A stretch of 64,000 nucleotides of DNA from Artocarpus heterophyllus (taxonomy: Eukaryota > Streptophyta > Magnoliopsida > Rosales > Moraceae), in the NCBI GenBank assembly GCA_025403435.1, contig CM046337.1, positions 9,115,015-9,179,014 on the forward strand. Reading direction: 5' to 3'. The notes below the pieces were generated by a model, which made no database searches, was not told the origin of the DNA, and saw only the letters and a list, made by a program, of their open reading frames with translations. Each line of letters begins with the position of its first letter. The first letter of the stretch is position 1. Made by a program: the position numbers and the translations under genes. Positions 34,137-46,974 of this stretch are shown here, piece after piece.

Positions 34137-35820
34137 TTGCTTTTTATTCTCTCTCATTCTCTCATCTCTCTTTTTGTTTTATTATATTTTTAGGTTTAAG
34201 TGGGATAATTTTCTTAGCACATAAGCTTTCTTGGGATGCTGTGACTTCAGTTTAGTGCTAATTAATAAAAAGAACCTATTCTCATGCATAGTGATGTATG
34301 ATATACATACAGTAAATTAAGTCACTGTCATTGTTGTCGTTTTTTATTTCTTTATTTGGTCCATATAAATCAATGTGGCATTATGGTGGGATCCCCGCTT
34401 AAAAGCAATTGAGAATTAATTAAAAACTTGTTAATGAAATAACTAATGTATATGATTTGTTTTTTCTGCTAATTAAACAACTTTGTGTTGATGTATCACC
34501 TAATTAAACGGAAATTAACTTTACATTTAATTGACTAAATTTCGTTGTCAGTTATATAAAGTTGCCCATGAATGCATCTAAGGAAACCCTTGTTAGTTTA
34601 TTTAATTTGTTACACTGATTATTAAAAATGTGTTTTCAACTAAATTAAGATGCCAATTAGAAAACAATCAAATTTATCTTAATATTTTTAATAGAAATTT
34701 AATTGAAAAAAATAGATCATGTGTGGTTAGCTAGGTTATTATAAGAATTAAAGTATGCTAGCTTACTACTAGTACTACTTATTAAGGAAAAGGAGCACGT
34801 GCCATGCACAGTTCACACGTCCTAGGAGTTTGCTCAAAGTTAGTAAATAATTATGAAGCGTAAAAGATGGAGGTATAAGAATATAAAGTAAACCACTTTC
34901 CAAAAATTGGCCGCGCACGGAAATGCAAAATAACTTTAAAAATTTGAGAGAAGTACTGGAGGTTATAGCATTATAAACAAGAAATGTAATCCATATTTTG
35001 ATATTTCCCGGCCAGCCCCAATTCAAATACACGTAGGGAATTGTGATTAACTTCTCCTTTAGATACATGTATATGGTCAAATTCTTCATCATGTGTGAGT
35101 CTTTTTAAGGACAGAAATTAACCATACAAGTGATCTTTTAGATGAAAAGAAGGAAAATTTTGAAATTTTTCAAAAACAATTTTTGTTGAAAAAAAAGAGA
35201 AAAATTGGCTACAAAGAATTCAGTATAGAAAATTACATTAGCTAAAGAACAAACGCAAAAAATTAAGGGAATAGTTAACCACTTGAAGAAGCCACAAACA
35301 GACTTTAGTTAGGTTTTTCTTTAATGTGCAAAAATAGGTAATACATTACACTTTAGGACTTTGACTTGGATTCATGTAGCATTGATTAAGTAGTACTAAT
35401 TAAATTGTTCTCTTGTCTTATCTCATGACACCACCTTTAGAATTCTTATGCAATAAATACCCCCTAAGTTTTATCTGTCCTCATCGCCTTTTTTAATTCA
35501 AAAATCTCCCACTTGTCTCTCAACTTTAATTCCAAACTCAATATATATTTTAAAAATGACAACAACAACTTCTTGTAACTTTGTCTTTTTCTTTAAATTA
35601 TTTTGGCATGGGTCGACGACGTAGGCAGATTTATCTCTCCCTCATCATCTTTTTTTGCAACCTCTTCTGTTGTATCACTTTTTCTTTTTTTTTTTTTCTT
35701 TTTTTTTTGGCTTTTGGCAGATTGAGACCCCAAGTCGAGTAGGTGAAAGATAATCATAGATTTCTTTTGTGTGTTAGTGGAGACACACCGCGCAGTGGAG
35801 AAGGAATTGGAAGAAATAAA

Positions 35821-35850
35821 GACACACACATACACACACACACACACATA
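35821..35850. repeat. (CA)n microsatellite
   Basis: Mostly CA dinucleotides with a TA interruption. Confidence 0.9.
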
Positions 35851-36300
35851 TATAACTTCATCTATAAGGAATCTGGCTAATCATTTCTCTGAGCTACAGA
35901 ACACAAACTACATTTAATATTATAGTACTTTTTCATATATATCAATCACAATTTCTGCGTATGAAAATTGATCAAAAGCGCCGTCATCAGCGGAAGCATA
36001 TTCGTCAGTCAGTTGCCATGCTTTATGCGTCTTACAGCTATTATGGCTGTGGATTCACTTAAAGGCTAAAGGGTATGTATAATAGGTCACTGATTTGGAT
36101 TAATGTTGTTTCGTAAAGAAATAACCTAGTTTGATAATGTAGTTCAAACTGCAATTAAAGTCATCGTTCAAATTTATTTTTTTTATTTGAACGATGCTCT
36201 AAAATGGTCTATAATTTGTTAATAAGGGGTTATTACAATAATGACATTTACGGTTCACAATTAATCCAATAACTAATTTTTGAAAGTTATATTAGTTGTT

Positions 36301-36306
<6 letters not shown>

Positions 36307-36334
<28 letters not shown>
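36307..36334. repeat. (AT)n microsatellite
   Basis: Uninterrupted AT dinucleotides. Confidence 0.95.
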
Positions 36335-36343
<9 letters not shown>

Positions 36344-39300
36344 TATTTTTAAAGACGATATGGAGTCATCAGGAGATCCCTTAAATTACTGCCTTGATTT
36401 TGAATTTAACTGATCAAGTGGGAGATCTGAGTGCCTCGTTGAGGGAATGTTCTTTTCGTTGTTCAGATTTGGGAATAAGCAAACTGTTAAAAAGAAAGAA
36501 GAATCTTCCGAAAAGCGATTATTAAAAATATTATCTAAAGGAAAAGAATGTCATGTAGATGAATAATTAATTCTACGACATGAAGTTCGTATTTATGAGG
36601 GGGAATAAGCAATTCGTACGTGACAAAGGTGGCTAGACCTATATAGGACTCATCATTTATGGTCTACCATAGAAAAGAAGAAAATGGTCTTAAAGGTTCC
36701 GTCACTCTGACTAAGCTAATTGGCGCCTTTTTTTTTAAAATGAAAAAATGCAATGAAACTACTTCAAAAGAATAAGAAAATGATCTGAAAGGTTCACTCA
36801 CTCTATGATTTATGATTGAAAGCAATTTTATGTTGTGCTTTGTAAATTTTTAATATGAATACATATAATTAAGTATTGTTAAAGATTTAATTAAACGGCA
36901 TGAAATAACCATTCTTCTTTTAGTGGAAAAAAAAAACAGGTTTTATCATAAAAAGTTTCAAAGAAGAAAGCACATACAAATCAAGTTTGTAGTCTACATT
37001 CTCTCAATGGCACATTAATAAATTTATTTTTGTCTTTTTCTTTTTCTTTTTCTTCTTCTTTTTTTTTTTTATTCTAACAATGAGAAAAATAACATATTTT
37101 CTATCTAGGGGCAGGATCAAAGGTTTTTACTACACAGTTGACCAGGAAAAAAGACAAAGGAAACGACAAAAAAGAGTAAAATTTATTATCCCTTTCATGA
37201 CCAGGTCGGATTAATTAGCTGCAGTTATTAGTGCAAAAAGCTTACTAAAAAAAGGGAGTGTTTTTACACATAACTCTACTTAATGCAAGAACTTTACTAT
37301 TTGTTGCTATATATAATATGCGTCAGTCGTCAATTATTTCCTTTAATAAAAATGAAAACCCCTCTTCAGGAAATTAAACCCATTGATGTTGTTACTCACT
37401 TATACATTCAGAAAGAGAAAGGGTACCATATTAAACAAATTTACAACAATTGAAAACAACATTTTAGGTTATTAATTATCTGACCATTATTGATTTAGAA
37501 ACATGTATATATCGGACTAATGATCAATCAACATACTATAATAAATTTGGAAGACAAGGATAGATCCAGATAGTGTTCAAGATGATAAGGCACATGGATG
37601 AACAAGTAAAATGACGTTATAAAAATTGGAAGACGGAAACGAGACTGACATTTTAAGATGAGAACAATAGTTAGTAACATTTAAAAACAAAAAAGGGTGA
37701 GAATGTGACGACCCGCCTTTTCGGGCAGTCACTTTACTTTCATAATCATCGTTTCGTAAACAGTAATCTTACTTACTTAGTAAGAAAATACTGTAATAAA
37801 ATTTTTTTTTCTTTCCTTAAACGTTCTTTAAAACTGATGCGACCTCCGTCGCATTCAAGTGGAGACATCGCTCAACACTTGACCTTAAAATCATTTCAAA
37901 TCGTTTCTTAATACTTAATAAGAAACACTTATTAAATCATAGTTTAAAACTTCACTTTATAATTACATAAAACAGTTTATAAACTGTATCTTAAAACTTT
38001 GAACACAATTCTTAAAACTCTGGTTTTCTTTAAACTTTGAAAACACAACATTAAACAATGGAAAACATTTTCTTTACGTAGCGGAAGCAAACAGTGATGG
38101 TATCCATACCCAAATCTTCGCATCTGTCCTCCGCAGCACCCAGCTCTTCTAACGGGTCCCATTGGTCACCCATAAGTTACCTACAGCATGAAAAACTTTT
38201 AATGAGCTTTCGCTCAGCAAGTTCAAACATAATCTCACAAAGCATTTAAACATGCTTTAAAACTTTTCTCATGAAAACTTTTCTCTTGAAACGTTCTTCA
38301 TGAACGTTTTCCATAAACATTTATGAAAATATTTTTCATAAACGTTTTCCTTAAACATTTCTAAAAACGTTCTTCATAAACGTTTTTCATAAAACATTTC
38401 TGAAAACGTTTTTCATAAAACATTTCTGAAACGTTTTGCATAAACGTTTTTCGTAAAACATTTCTTCAACGTTTTTCTTAAAACGTCATTCGTAAACCTT
38501 TTCTTGCAAACATGAAATGTTTTTCATAAACATTTAATGTAAAACCTTTCTCTTAAACATTTCTTGAACGTTTTTCTTAAAACGTCATTCATAAACCTTT
38601 TCTTGCAAACATGAAAACGTTCTTCATAAACATTTATCGTAAACATTTTTCAGAATGTTTTTCATAAACATAACATATAAACATTTCATAAAAAAGCATT
38701 CAAGTAACATCAGAATGCATGACTCCATTTATGCTCAATTATTAACTTCAATTATGAGCATTTTATGAACGTTCTATAAACTTAAATATTCATTTCTTTC
38801 TCAACCTTTATTCTTGTTCCTTAACTTTCTTTATCTTGTAACCTTCATTTTCCTTACTTTACTTTAGTGTTCGTACCAACTCATTAATCATGAGATCATA
38901 TAAATGATGCTTCCCTTGCGGAAGACTTGAGACCATCAAACATTGAGGTCTTGTACCTCACCTTTAGGAGGTCACACTTTAATTTCACTTTCATTACCTC
39001 ATAACAAAGAGGCTGGTACGACACTTTCTTTTTATCTTAACGTTACCTTCTTATTAACTTTAGTGAGCATTTCAAATGCAATCACATCATATGCAATACA
39101 CTTGCAATTCATAGCTTATACTATAAAACCAATTGCATAATAAATGCAACTCATTGCATAACAAATGCAACATAAAATGTAAACACATTTTGCAAATCAT
39201 AATTTGCATTCTAACACTCATTGCATAACAAATGCAACATATTGCTTAATAAATACATCATAAAATGCAAACACATTTTGCAAGCTATAACTTTTATTCT

Positions 39301-40582
39301 TAAATTTATTGCACAATAAATGCAACTTATTTCATAGCAAATGCAACATGAAACTTATAACTTAAACTATTAAACATTTTGCATTGTCATAATGCAAAAT
39401 ATACTTTCAATACTTTAACAATCATAACTTAAACTTTTTAAAAACGTTATGCATATCAATATGCCAATAAACCTTTAACATAACGATTGCAATTTCATTG
39501 CAATTCTTTTTCTTGAACTTTAAAACTTTTTGCATAATAAATGCAAATATACTTTAAAAGAAACTTGCTTAACAATTGCAAACACATTTGCAAATCATAT
39601 AAATAAACATTTAAAAATCATTTACTTCATGCTGTAGGTGAGGTTTGAAACTTACCCGAACTATACTCTAGCGTTCTCTATTCCGTTCCTTTCTCGTTCC
39701 ATTGGTCGGCCTCTGTGTCCTGATCAAACGACAGCCGACTCATTAATTAACTTTCTTTATTATCAATCCACTCGATTGATAATAAAACGTAAACATTAAC
39801 CATTCATTCCTTTTTTCATAACTTGACTAGTATACTTTCGGTCTACCGTTCTCTTACTCAACCTTATAAACTGTCAGTTTACATTTCCTTCAATTAGCCT
39901 TGTAACCCACCGGGGTTACTTTTCCTTTTAACTCTGTAACCCATCGGTTACCTCTCGTTTACTTAAAACATATCTTATGAAATCTCTGATCTCATATGAC
40001 CGTAACGTTACTTAACGTATCACGGAATATTTTCCATCTAATAACATTATGCTAAATCGGAGTGTTCGACTCCGTTCTAGCCGTTTCCTTAAAAATGACG
40101 ATTTTACCCTTAACGGGTTTTTCGTCACCTTATAACGTTATAAAACCTATTCTTACATAAAACAGTGTAACAATCACTGATCATGCATTTCATAAATTTC
40201 TATGAAAGCATCTAAAACAGTTTATTCTAAAACAGTTCATATTGCATGCGAGATTCCTACTTACTTGAACTCCAAGCTAAGCAGATCCAGTTGTATCTCG
40301 CTGCATCTACAGTATGTGAAGCATCCTCTGCAGTGCTCCTCGAGCGACCATAAATGGCTAGGAATGCTTCCTGGAGATCATGCATTCTTGAAACTGTCCT
40401 TCTGGACTCCGATATTACTGTTTGAATCGCCTCGATCCGCGTACAGTCGGTACCGGACGATTTTCATCGGAGTAGAATTTGCTCGAACGGAGGTCACCAT
40501 TGCGTTCAGAGCGTCGAAACGAGTCGGTAGGCGGTCTCGGATCTTCGATCGGAGGTCCGGATCATAAAATCCCATTTTGCCC

Positions 40583-40630
40583 TTGACCGGCCGTTGACCG
40601 GCGTTGACCGCCGTTGACCGGCTGTTGACC
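40583..40630 (+). promoter_or_regulatory. Five phased W-box motifs (TTGACC) in the LTR
   Basis: TTGACC occurs at 40583, 40594, 40604, 40614 and 40625, a spacing of 10-11 bp, or one helical turn. TTGAC[CT] is the core bound by WRKY transcription factors. The same cluster exists in the other LTR at 45761-45808. Role in element transcription is inference. Confidence 0.6.
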
Positions 40631-41612
40631 GGCGGCGGTTGGCTCCGTTGAGGGCTGAGCTCGAGCCTACCCCCCCTAATTCGACCCTCCTGAGTCGATT
40701 GGTGGGGTCAATTTCACCCAATTCGGCCTCCAACATAGCAAATCGAAGACGGAATTCTCGGCGGAAACCGGCGGCTCCGATTTCGGTCCTCCGGCGACGG
40801 TACCGTGAAATTGAGGTGGGGGAATTGTTCCCCGACCTCCTCTGAGTATTTCCCCTACGGTGGGGCAGCTCAACACCGCCTGGAACGGCGGCTCCACCCC
40901 CTCACGGCGGCGCTCCACGGTGGACCTTGGTTCTCCGCCTTCTCGCGGTGTTTCCCCGAAATTGAGGTGTTGGGAAGCTTCCCCGTGACCCTCTGAACGT
41001 GTTTGTGCCTTCAATTTGGCACAAAACGGCCTAAAATGGCCAACCCAACCTCACCCACGGCGACGGTGGCGGGCGCCTTCGTTCTCCGACGAGGGGCGGC
41101 GGAACGGTGCAATTGACCGAGGGGTCTTGCTCGCCGTCGCCCTCTGAACGTTTTGGCACCGGCGGTGTGCCACACCGCCACCATATGCGGCGGCTCCGAC
41201 GACGGCTCCACGGCGGCGACGGGGCAGCTCCGGCGAAGCCTTTCCAGCCAAAATTGAGCTGGAAAATTGGTACCATCTTGTTCCTCTCCTCACACTGAGT
41301 CCATAGACACCAAAATCACGTCGATTGGTGGTCGGACGGCCGAGAAACGACGTCGGGAAAAAATGGGTTTCGCCGCCACTTTGGGCGGCGCGTGAGCCCT
41401 CCTCCGGCGGCTATTTGGGTGGCACGACACCTCGTTGGACTCAGCTCAACGAGAGCTTCCCACTGGTATGGGAGGTGTCGAAAAATAACGCCGGAATCTC
41501 AAACGAGATTGTGAGGAGAGAGAGAGAGAAAATCTAGAGAGAGAAAGAGGAGAGAGAAAGTCGAGTTTTGCTTTGAATTTTCTGATTTTTTTCTTTTTTT
41601 TTTCTTTTCTTT

Positions 41613-41630
41613 TCTTTTATAAAAAGTATA
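41613..41630 (-). promoter_or_regulatory. Putative TATA box of the LARD-like LTR
   Basis: CTTTTTATAAAAG on the minus strand, followed by A-rich then CT-rich leader-like sequence. If used, U3 is only about 0.2 kb and the remaining 3.9 kb of the LTR is R-U5. Confidence 0.4.
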
Positions 41631-41792
41631 AGATAAAATTGTGGTCCACACAATTCAATTCTTATACTGCGTTGCTCTAACATTGTATAATTTTCCATCT
41701 TATTATACAGTATTTTCCTTTAATTGTACTTTGTCTTAACATAATCTTTAATTTAATGCATTTTTAATGCACTAAAAATCTCGGGTGTTACA

Positions 41793-41805
41793 ATCTTCCC
41801 TCCTT
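41793..41805 (-). other. Polypurine tract of the LARD-like element
   Basis: Minus-strand AAGGAGGGAAGAT directly beside the 3' LTR. Confidence 0.85.
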
Positions 41806-42866
41806 AACAATTTTCGTCCTCGAAAATTAGCACCTTCATAGGCAGTTCATCTTCCTTGTCGTCCTTTTGCGTTCTTGACATACTTCCTTAATCACTACTC
41901 TTTCATTAAACTGAACCTTCATCTTAGAACTTCAACAATTTTCATCATGTTCTTGACATATTCCTTTAAATTGTACACCACACTTCTGCTGCGCAACTCT
42001 GATCTTCCAACATTTGAGCGCAGTTTCCATTCATCTAAGGGTTTAGCATTCTACCATTGAATGCTATTCTTAGAAATAGGGTTCATTTTCATTCTAATCT
42101 CTTCATTTCCTTCTAAAGATCAGGGTCATCCGATCACAAAATCCATAATTTTCGTTTCTATATCCATTCTAGAATGACATTTTACGTAATTTTCCTCATA
42201 ACGTATAATTTCCAGCTTCCATCCTCCAATCTGTGAGGTTTCCGCTGCTAGATTGGGCATCGTTGTCTTGATCGTATTTCCCATCCGGGCAGTTACGAGC
42301 TCATTCGCATGTCTCAGCTTAGCGAAGGAGTGCTTAAGCTCTATCAAATCACATAATTAATGATCTAACGTCAAGTTGCTCTCAGGCACTTTCGGTCCAT
42401 AGCGCACTGAAAATCACTTCAGACCTTCATTATTACATTATCTTAATCCACTTTCCTCGTTATACGTGTAGCCAATACATAATAACTCCAACAGAGTAAT
42501 ATTTGCTCCTACGGAGACACCATTGTGCGCCTAAACATCTTAACGTGTCACAAGCTCATCTTCTTGATTTTGAGCTGTCGGCCATCTGTTGACCATCATT
42601 GACCACGCTTTGTCATCGTTGACTTGATATCGCTAAGAGACGACGACTACAGTCGACTTGCGAGGACATTCTAGCATATATCATCACATTCATCCTTTGA
42701 CCTTTGCCTTCTCGTTGCATATCTAGGTGTGCCAATATCAAAGGCTACGCCTAACATAAATACATATTCATTAAATTCTAACTTTTCTTTCTGCTTAACA
42801 TAACTTACTTACTTGAGCTATGGTGTAGCGGACATATGACAGCGCGAAATGGGATGGCAGGATACT
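41806..42866 (-). other. Internal region of the LARD-like element, non-coding
   Basis: About 1.06 kb with no gag, protease, RT, RNase H or integrase motif in any frame. The longest minus-strand frame (73 codons, 42126-42347) has no recognisable sequence. Three further W-box cores occur (TTGACC at 42589 and 42599, TTGACT near 42619). It may hold packaging and dimerisation signals. Confidence 0.8.
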
Positions 42867-42878
42867 GCTCTGATACCA
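42867..42878 (-). other. Primer binding site, initiator tRNA-Met
   Basis: On the minus strand TGGTATCAGAGC lies two bases inside the 5' LTR and matches exactly the 12-base complement of the plant initiator tRNA-Met 3' end. This fixes the element's orientation. Confidence 0.93.
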
Positions 42879-42880
42879 CC

Positions 42881-45800
42881 TGTGACGACCCGCCTTTTCG
42901 GGCAGTCACTTTACTTTCATAATCATCGTTTCGTAAACAGTAATCTTACTTACTTAGTAAGAAAATACTGTAATAAAATTTTTTTTTTCTTTCCTTAAAC
43001 GTTCTTTAAAACTGATGCGACCTCCGTCGCATTCAAGTGGAGACATCGCTCAACACTTGACCTTAAAATCATTTCAAATCGTTTCTTAATACTTAATAAG
43101 AAACACTTATTAAATCATAGTTTAAAACTTCACTTTATAATTACATAAAACAGTTTATAAACTGTATCTTAAAACTTTGAACACAATTCTTAAAACTCTG
43201 GTTTTCTTTAAACTTTGAAAACACAACATTAAACAATGGAAAACATTTTCTTTACGTAGCGGAAGCAAACAGTGATGGTATCCATACCCAAATCTTCGCA
43301 TCTGTCCTCCGCAGCACCCAGCTCTTCTAACGGGTCCCATTGGTCACCCATAAGTTACCTACAGCATGAAAAACTTTTAATGAGCTTTCGCTCAGCAAGT
43401 TCAAACATAATCTCACAAAGCATTTAAACATGCTTTAAAACTTTTCTCATGAAAACTTTTCTCTTGAAACGTTCTTCATGAACGTTTTCCATAAACATTT
43501 ATGAAAATATTTTTCATAAACGTTTTCCTTAAACATTTCTAAAAACGTTCTTCATAAACGTTTTTCATAAAACATTTCTGAAAACGTTTTTCATAAAACA
43601 TTTCTGAAACGTTTTGCATAAACGTTTTTCGTAAAACATTTCTTCAACGTTTTTCTTAAAACGTCATTCGTAAACCTTTTCTTGCAAACATGAAATGTTT
43701 TTCATAAACATTTAATGTAAAACCTTTCTCTTAAACATTTCTTGAACGTTTTTCTTAAAACGTCGTTCATAAACCGTTTCTTGAAAACATGAAAACGTTC
43801 TTCATAAACATTTATCGTAAACATTTTTCAGAATGTTTTCCATAAACATAACATATAAACATTTCATAAAAAAGCATTCAAGTAACATCAGAATGCATGA
43901 CTCCATTTATGCTCAATTATTAACTTCAATTATGAGCATATTATGAACATTCTATAAACTTAAATATTCATTTCTTTCTCAACCTTTATTCTTGTTCCTT
44001 AACTTTCTTTATCTTGTAACCTTCATTTTCCTTACTTTACTTTAGTGTTCGTACCAACTCATTAATCATGAGATCATATAAATGATGCTTCCCTTGCGGA
44101 AGACTTGAGACCATCAAACATTGAGGTCTTGTACCTCACCTTTAGGAGGTCACACTTTAATTTCACTTTCATTACCTCATAACAAAGAGGCTGGTACGAC
44201 ACTTTCTTTTTATCTTAACGTTACCTTCTTATTAACTTTAGTGAGCATTTCAAATGCAATCACATCATATGCAATACACTTGCAATTCATAGCTTATACT
44301 ATAAAACCAATTGCATAATAAATGCAACTCATTGCATAACAAATGCAACATAAAATGTAAACACATTTTGCAAATCATAATTTGCATTCTAACACTCATT
44401 GCATAACAAATGCAACATATTGCTTAATAAATACATCATAAAATGCAAACACATTTTGCAAGCTATAACTTTTATTCTTAAATTTATTGCACAATAAATG
44501 CAACTTATTTCATAGCAAATGCAACATGAAACTTATAACTTAAACTATTAAACATTTTGCATTGTCATAATGCAAAATATACTTTCAATACTTTAACAAT
44601 CATAACTTAAACTTTTTAAAAACGTTATGCATATCAATATGCCAATAAACCTTTAACATAACGATTGCAATTTCATTGCAATTCTTTTTCTTGAACTTTA
44701 AAACTTTTTGCATAATAAATGCAAATATACTTTAAAAGAAACTTGCTTAACAATTGCAAACACATTTGCAAATCATATAAATAAACATTTAAAAATCATT
44801 TACTTCATGCTGTAGGTGAGGTTTGAAACTTACCCGAACTATACTCTAGCGTTCTCTATTCCGTTCCTTTCTCGTTCCATTGGTCGGCCTCTGTGTCCTG
44901 ATCAAACGACAGCCGACTCATTAATTAACTTTCTTTATTATCAATCCACTCGATTGATAATAAAACGTAAACATTAACCATTCATTCCTTTTTTCATAAC
45001 TTGACTAGTATACTTTCGGTCTACCGTTCTCTTACTCAACCTTATAAACTGTCAGTTTACATTTCCTTCAATTAGCCTTGTAACCCACCGGGGTTACTTT
45101 TCCTTTTAACTCTGTAACCCATCGGTTACCTCTCGTTTACTTAAAACATATCTTATGAAATCTCTGATCTCATATGACCGTAACGTTACTTAACGTATCA
45201 CGGAATATTTTCCATCTAATAACATTATGCTAAATCGGAGTGTTCGACTCCGTTCTAGCCGTTTCCTTAAAAATGACGATTTTACCCTTAACGGGTTTTT
45301 CGTCACCTTATAACGTTATAAAACCTATTCTTACATAAAACAGTGTAACAATCACTGATCATGCATTTCATAAATTTCTATGAAAGCATCTAAAACAGTT
45401 TATTCTAAAACAGTTCATATTGCATGCGAGATTCCTACTTACTTGAACTCCAAGCTAAGCAGATCCAGTTGTATCTCGCTGCATCTACAGTATGTGAAGC
45501 ATCCTCTGCAGTGCTCCTCGAGCGACCATAAATGGCTAGGAATGCTTCCTGGAGATCATGCATTCTTGAAACTGTCCTTCTGGACTCCGATATTACTGTT
45601 TGAATCGCCTCGATCCGCGTGCAGTCGGTACCGGACGATTTTCATCGGAGTAGAATTTGCTCGAACGGAGGTCACCATTGCGTTCAGAGCGTCGAAACGA
45701 GTCGGGAGGCGGTCTCGGATCTTCGATCGGAGGTCCGGATCACAAAATCCCATTTTGCCCTTGACCGGCCGTTGACCGGCGTTGACCGCCGTTGACCGGC

Positions 45801-46974
45801 CGTTGACCGGCGGCGGTTGGCTCCGTTGAGGGCTGAGCTCGAGCCTACCCCCCCTAATTCGACCCTCCTGAGTCGATTGGTGGGGTCAATTTCACCCAAT
45901 TCGGCCTCCAACATAGCAAATCGAAGACGGAATTCTCGGCGGAAACCGGCGGCTCCGATTTCGGTCCTCCGGCGACGGTACCGTGAAATTGAGGTGGGGG
46001 AATTGTTCCCCGACCTCCTCTGAGTATTTCCCCTACGGTGGGGCAGCTCAACACCGCCTGGAACGGCGGCTCCACCCCCCTCACGGCGGTGCTCCACGGT
46101 GGACCTTGGTTCTCCGCCTTCTCGCGGTGTTTCCCCAAAATTGAGGTGTTGGGAAGCTTCCCCGTGACCCTCTGAACGTGATTGTGCCTTCAATTTGGCA
46201 CAAAACGGCCTAAATTGGCCAACCCAAACACACCCACGGCGACGGTGGCGGGCGCCTTCGTTCTCCGGCGAGGGGCGGCGGAACGGTGCAATTGACCGAG
46301 GGGTCTTGCTCGCCGTCGCCCTCTGAACGTTTTGGCACCGGCGGTGTGCCACACCGCCACCATATGCGGCGGCTCCGACGACGGCTCCACGGCGGCGACG
46401 GGGCAGCTCCGGCGAAGCCTTTCCAGCCAAAATTGAGCTGGAAAATTGGTACCATCTTGTTCCTCTCCTCACACTGAGTCCATAGACACCAAAATCACGT
46501 CGATTGGTGGTCGGACGGCCGAGAAACGACGTCGGGAAAAAAATGGGTTTCGCCGCCACTTTGGGCGGCGCGTGAGCCCTCCTCCGGCGGCTATTTGGGT
46601 GGCACGACACCTCGTTGGACTCAGCTCAACGAGAGCTTCCCACTGGTATGGGAGGTGTCGAAAAATAACGCCGGAATCTCAAACGAGATTTGAGGAGAGA
46701 GAGAGAGAAAATCTAGAGAGAGAAAGAGGAGAGAGAAAGTCGAGTTTTGCTTTGAATTTTCTGATTTTTTTCTTTTTTTTTTTTCTTTTCTTTTCTTTTA
46801 TAAAAAAGTATAAGATAAAATTGTGGTCCACACAATTCAATTCTTATACTGCGTTGCTCTAACATTGTATAATTTTCCATCTTATTATACAGTATTTTCC
46901 TTTAATTGTACTTTGTCTTAACATAATCTTTAATTTAATGCATTTTTAATGCACTAAAAATCTCGGGTGTTACA
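42881..46974 (-). repeat. 5' LTR of the LARD-like element (right copy)
   Basis: A 4094-bp LTR paired with 37704-41792. Differences I could see by eye number about twenty, including a few single-base length changes. One length difference near 46076 leaves a 308-codon minus-strand frame (45684-46610) open here but broken in the left copy. That frame is Arg-, Gly- and Pro-rich and looks like a by-product of GC-rich DNA. The phased W-box cluster is at 45761-45808. Confidence 0.95.

Larger units (their letters stand above)
34137..37698. other. Dof promoter side and intergenic DNA
   Basis: AT-rich with no supported gene. It contains a (CA)n tract (35821-35850) and an (AT)n tract (36307-36334). Poly-T/CT tracts lie near 35680-35710 and 37027-37070. 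The first 1-2 kb beyond 34137 would be the Dof upstream region. Confidence 0.45.
37704..41792 (-). repeat. 3' LTR of the LARD-like element (left copy)
   Basis: A 4089-bp LTR, tgtgacgaccc to gggtgttaca on the + strand. From left to right it has a terminal hairpin-forming sequence and an AT-rich part with degenerate 'cgttttcataaacattt' iterations (about 38265-38690). A part with repeated 'gcataacaaatgcaac' follows (39080-39610). Then come a GC-rich block (40420-41420) with five TTGACC motifs and a GA/CT tract (41510-41560). A TATA-like motif near 41613-41630 is read on the minus strand about 170 bp from the LTR start. Confidence 0.95.
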
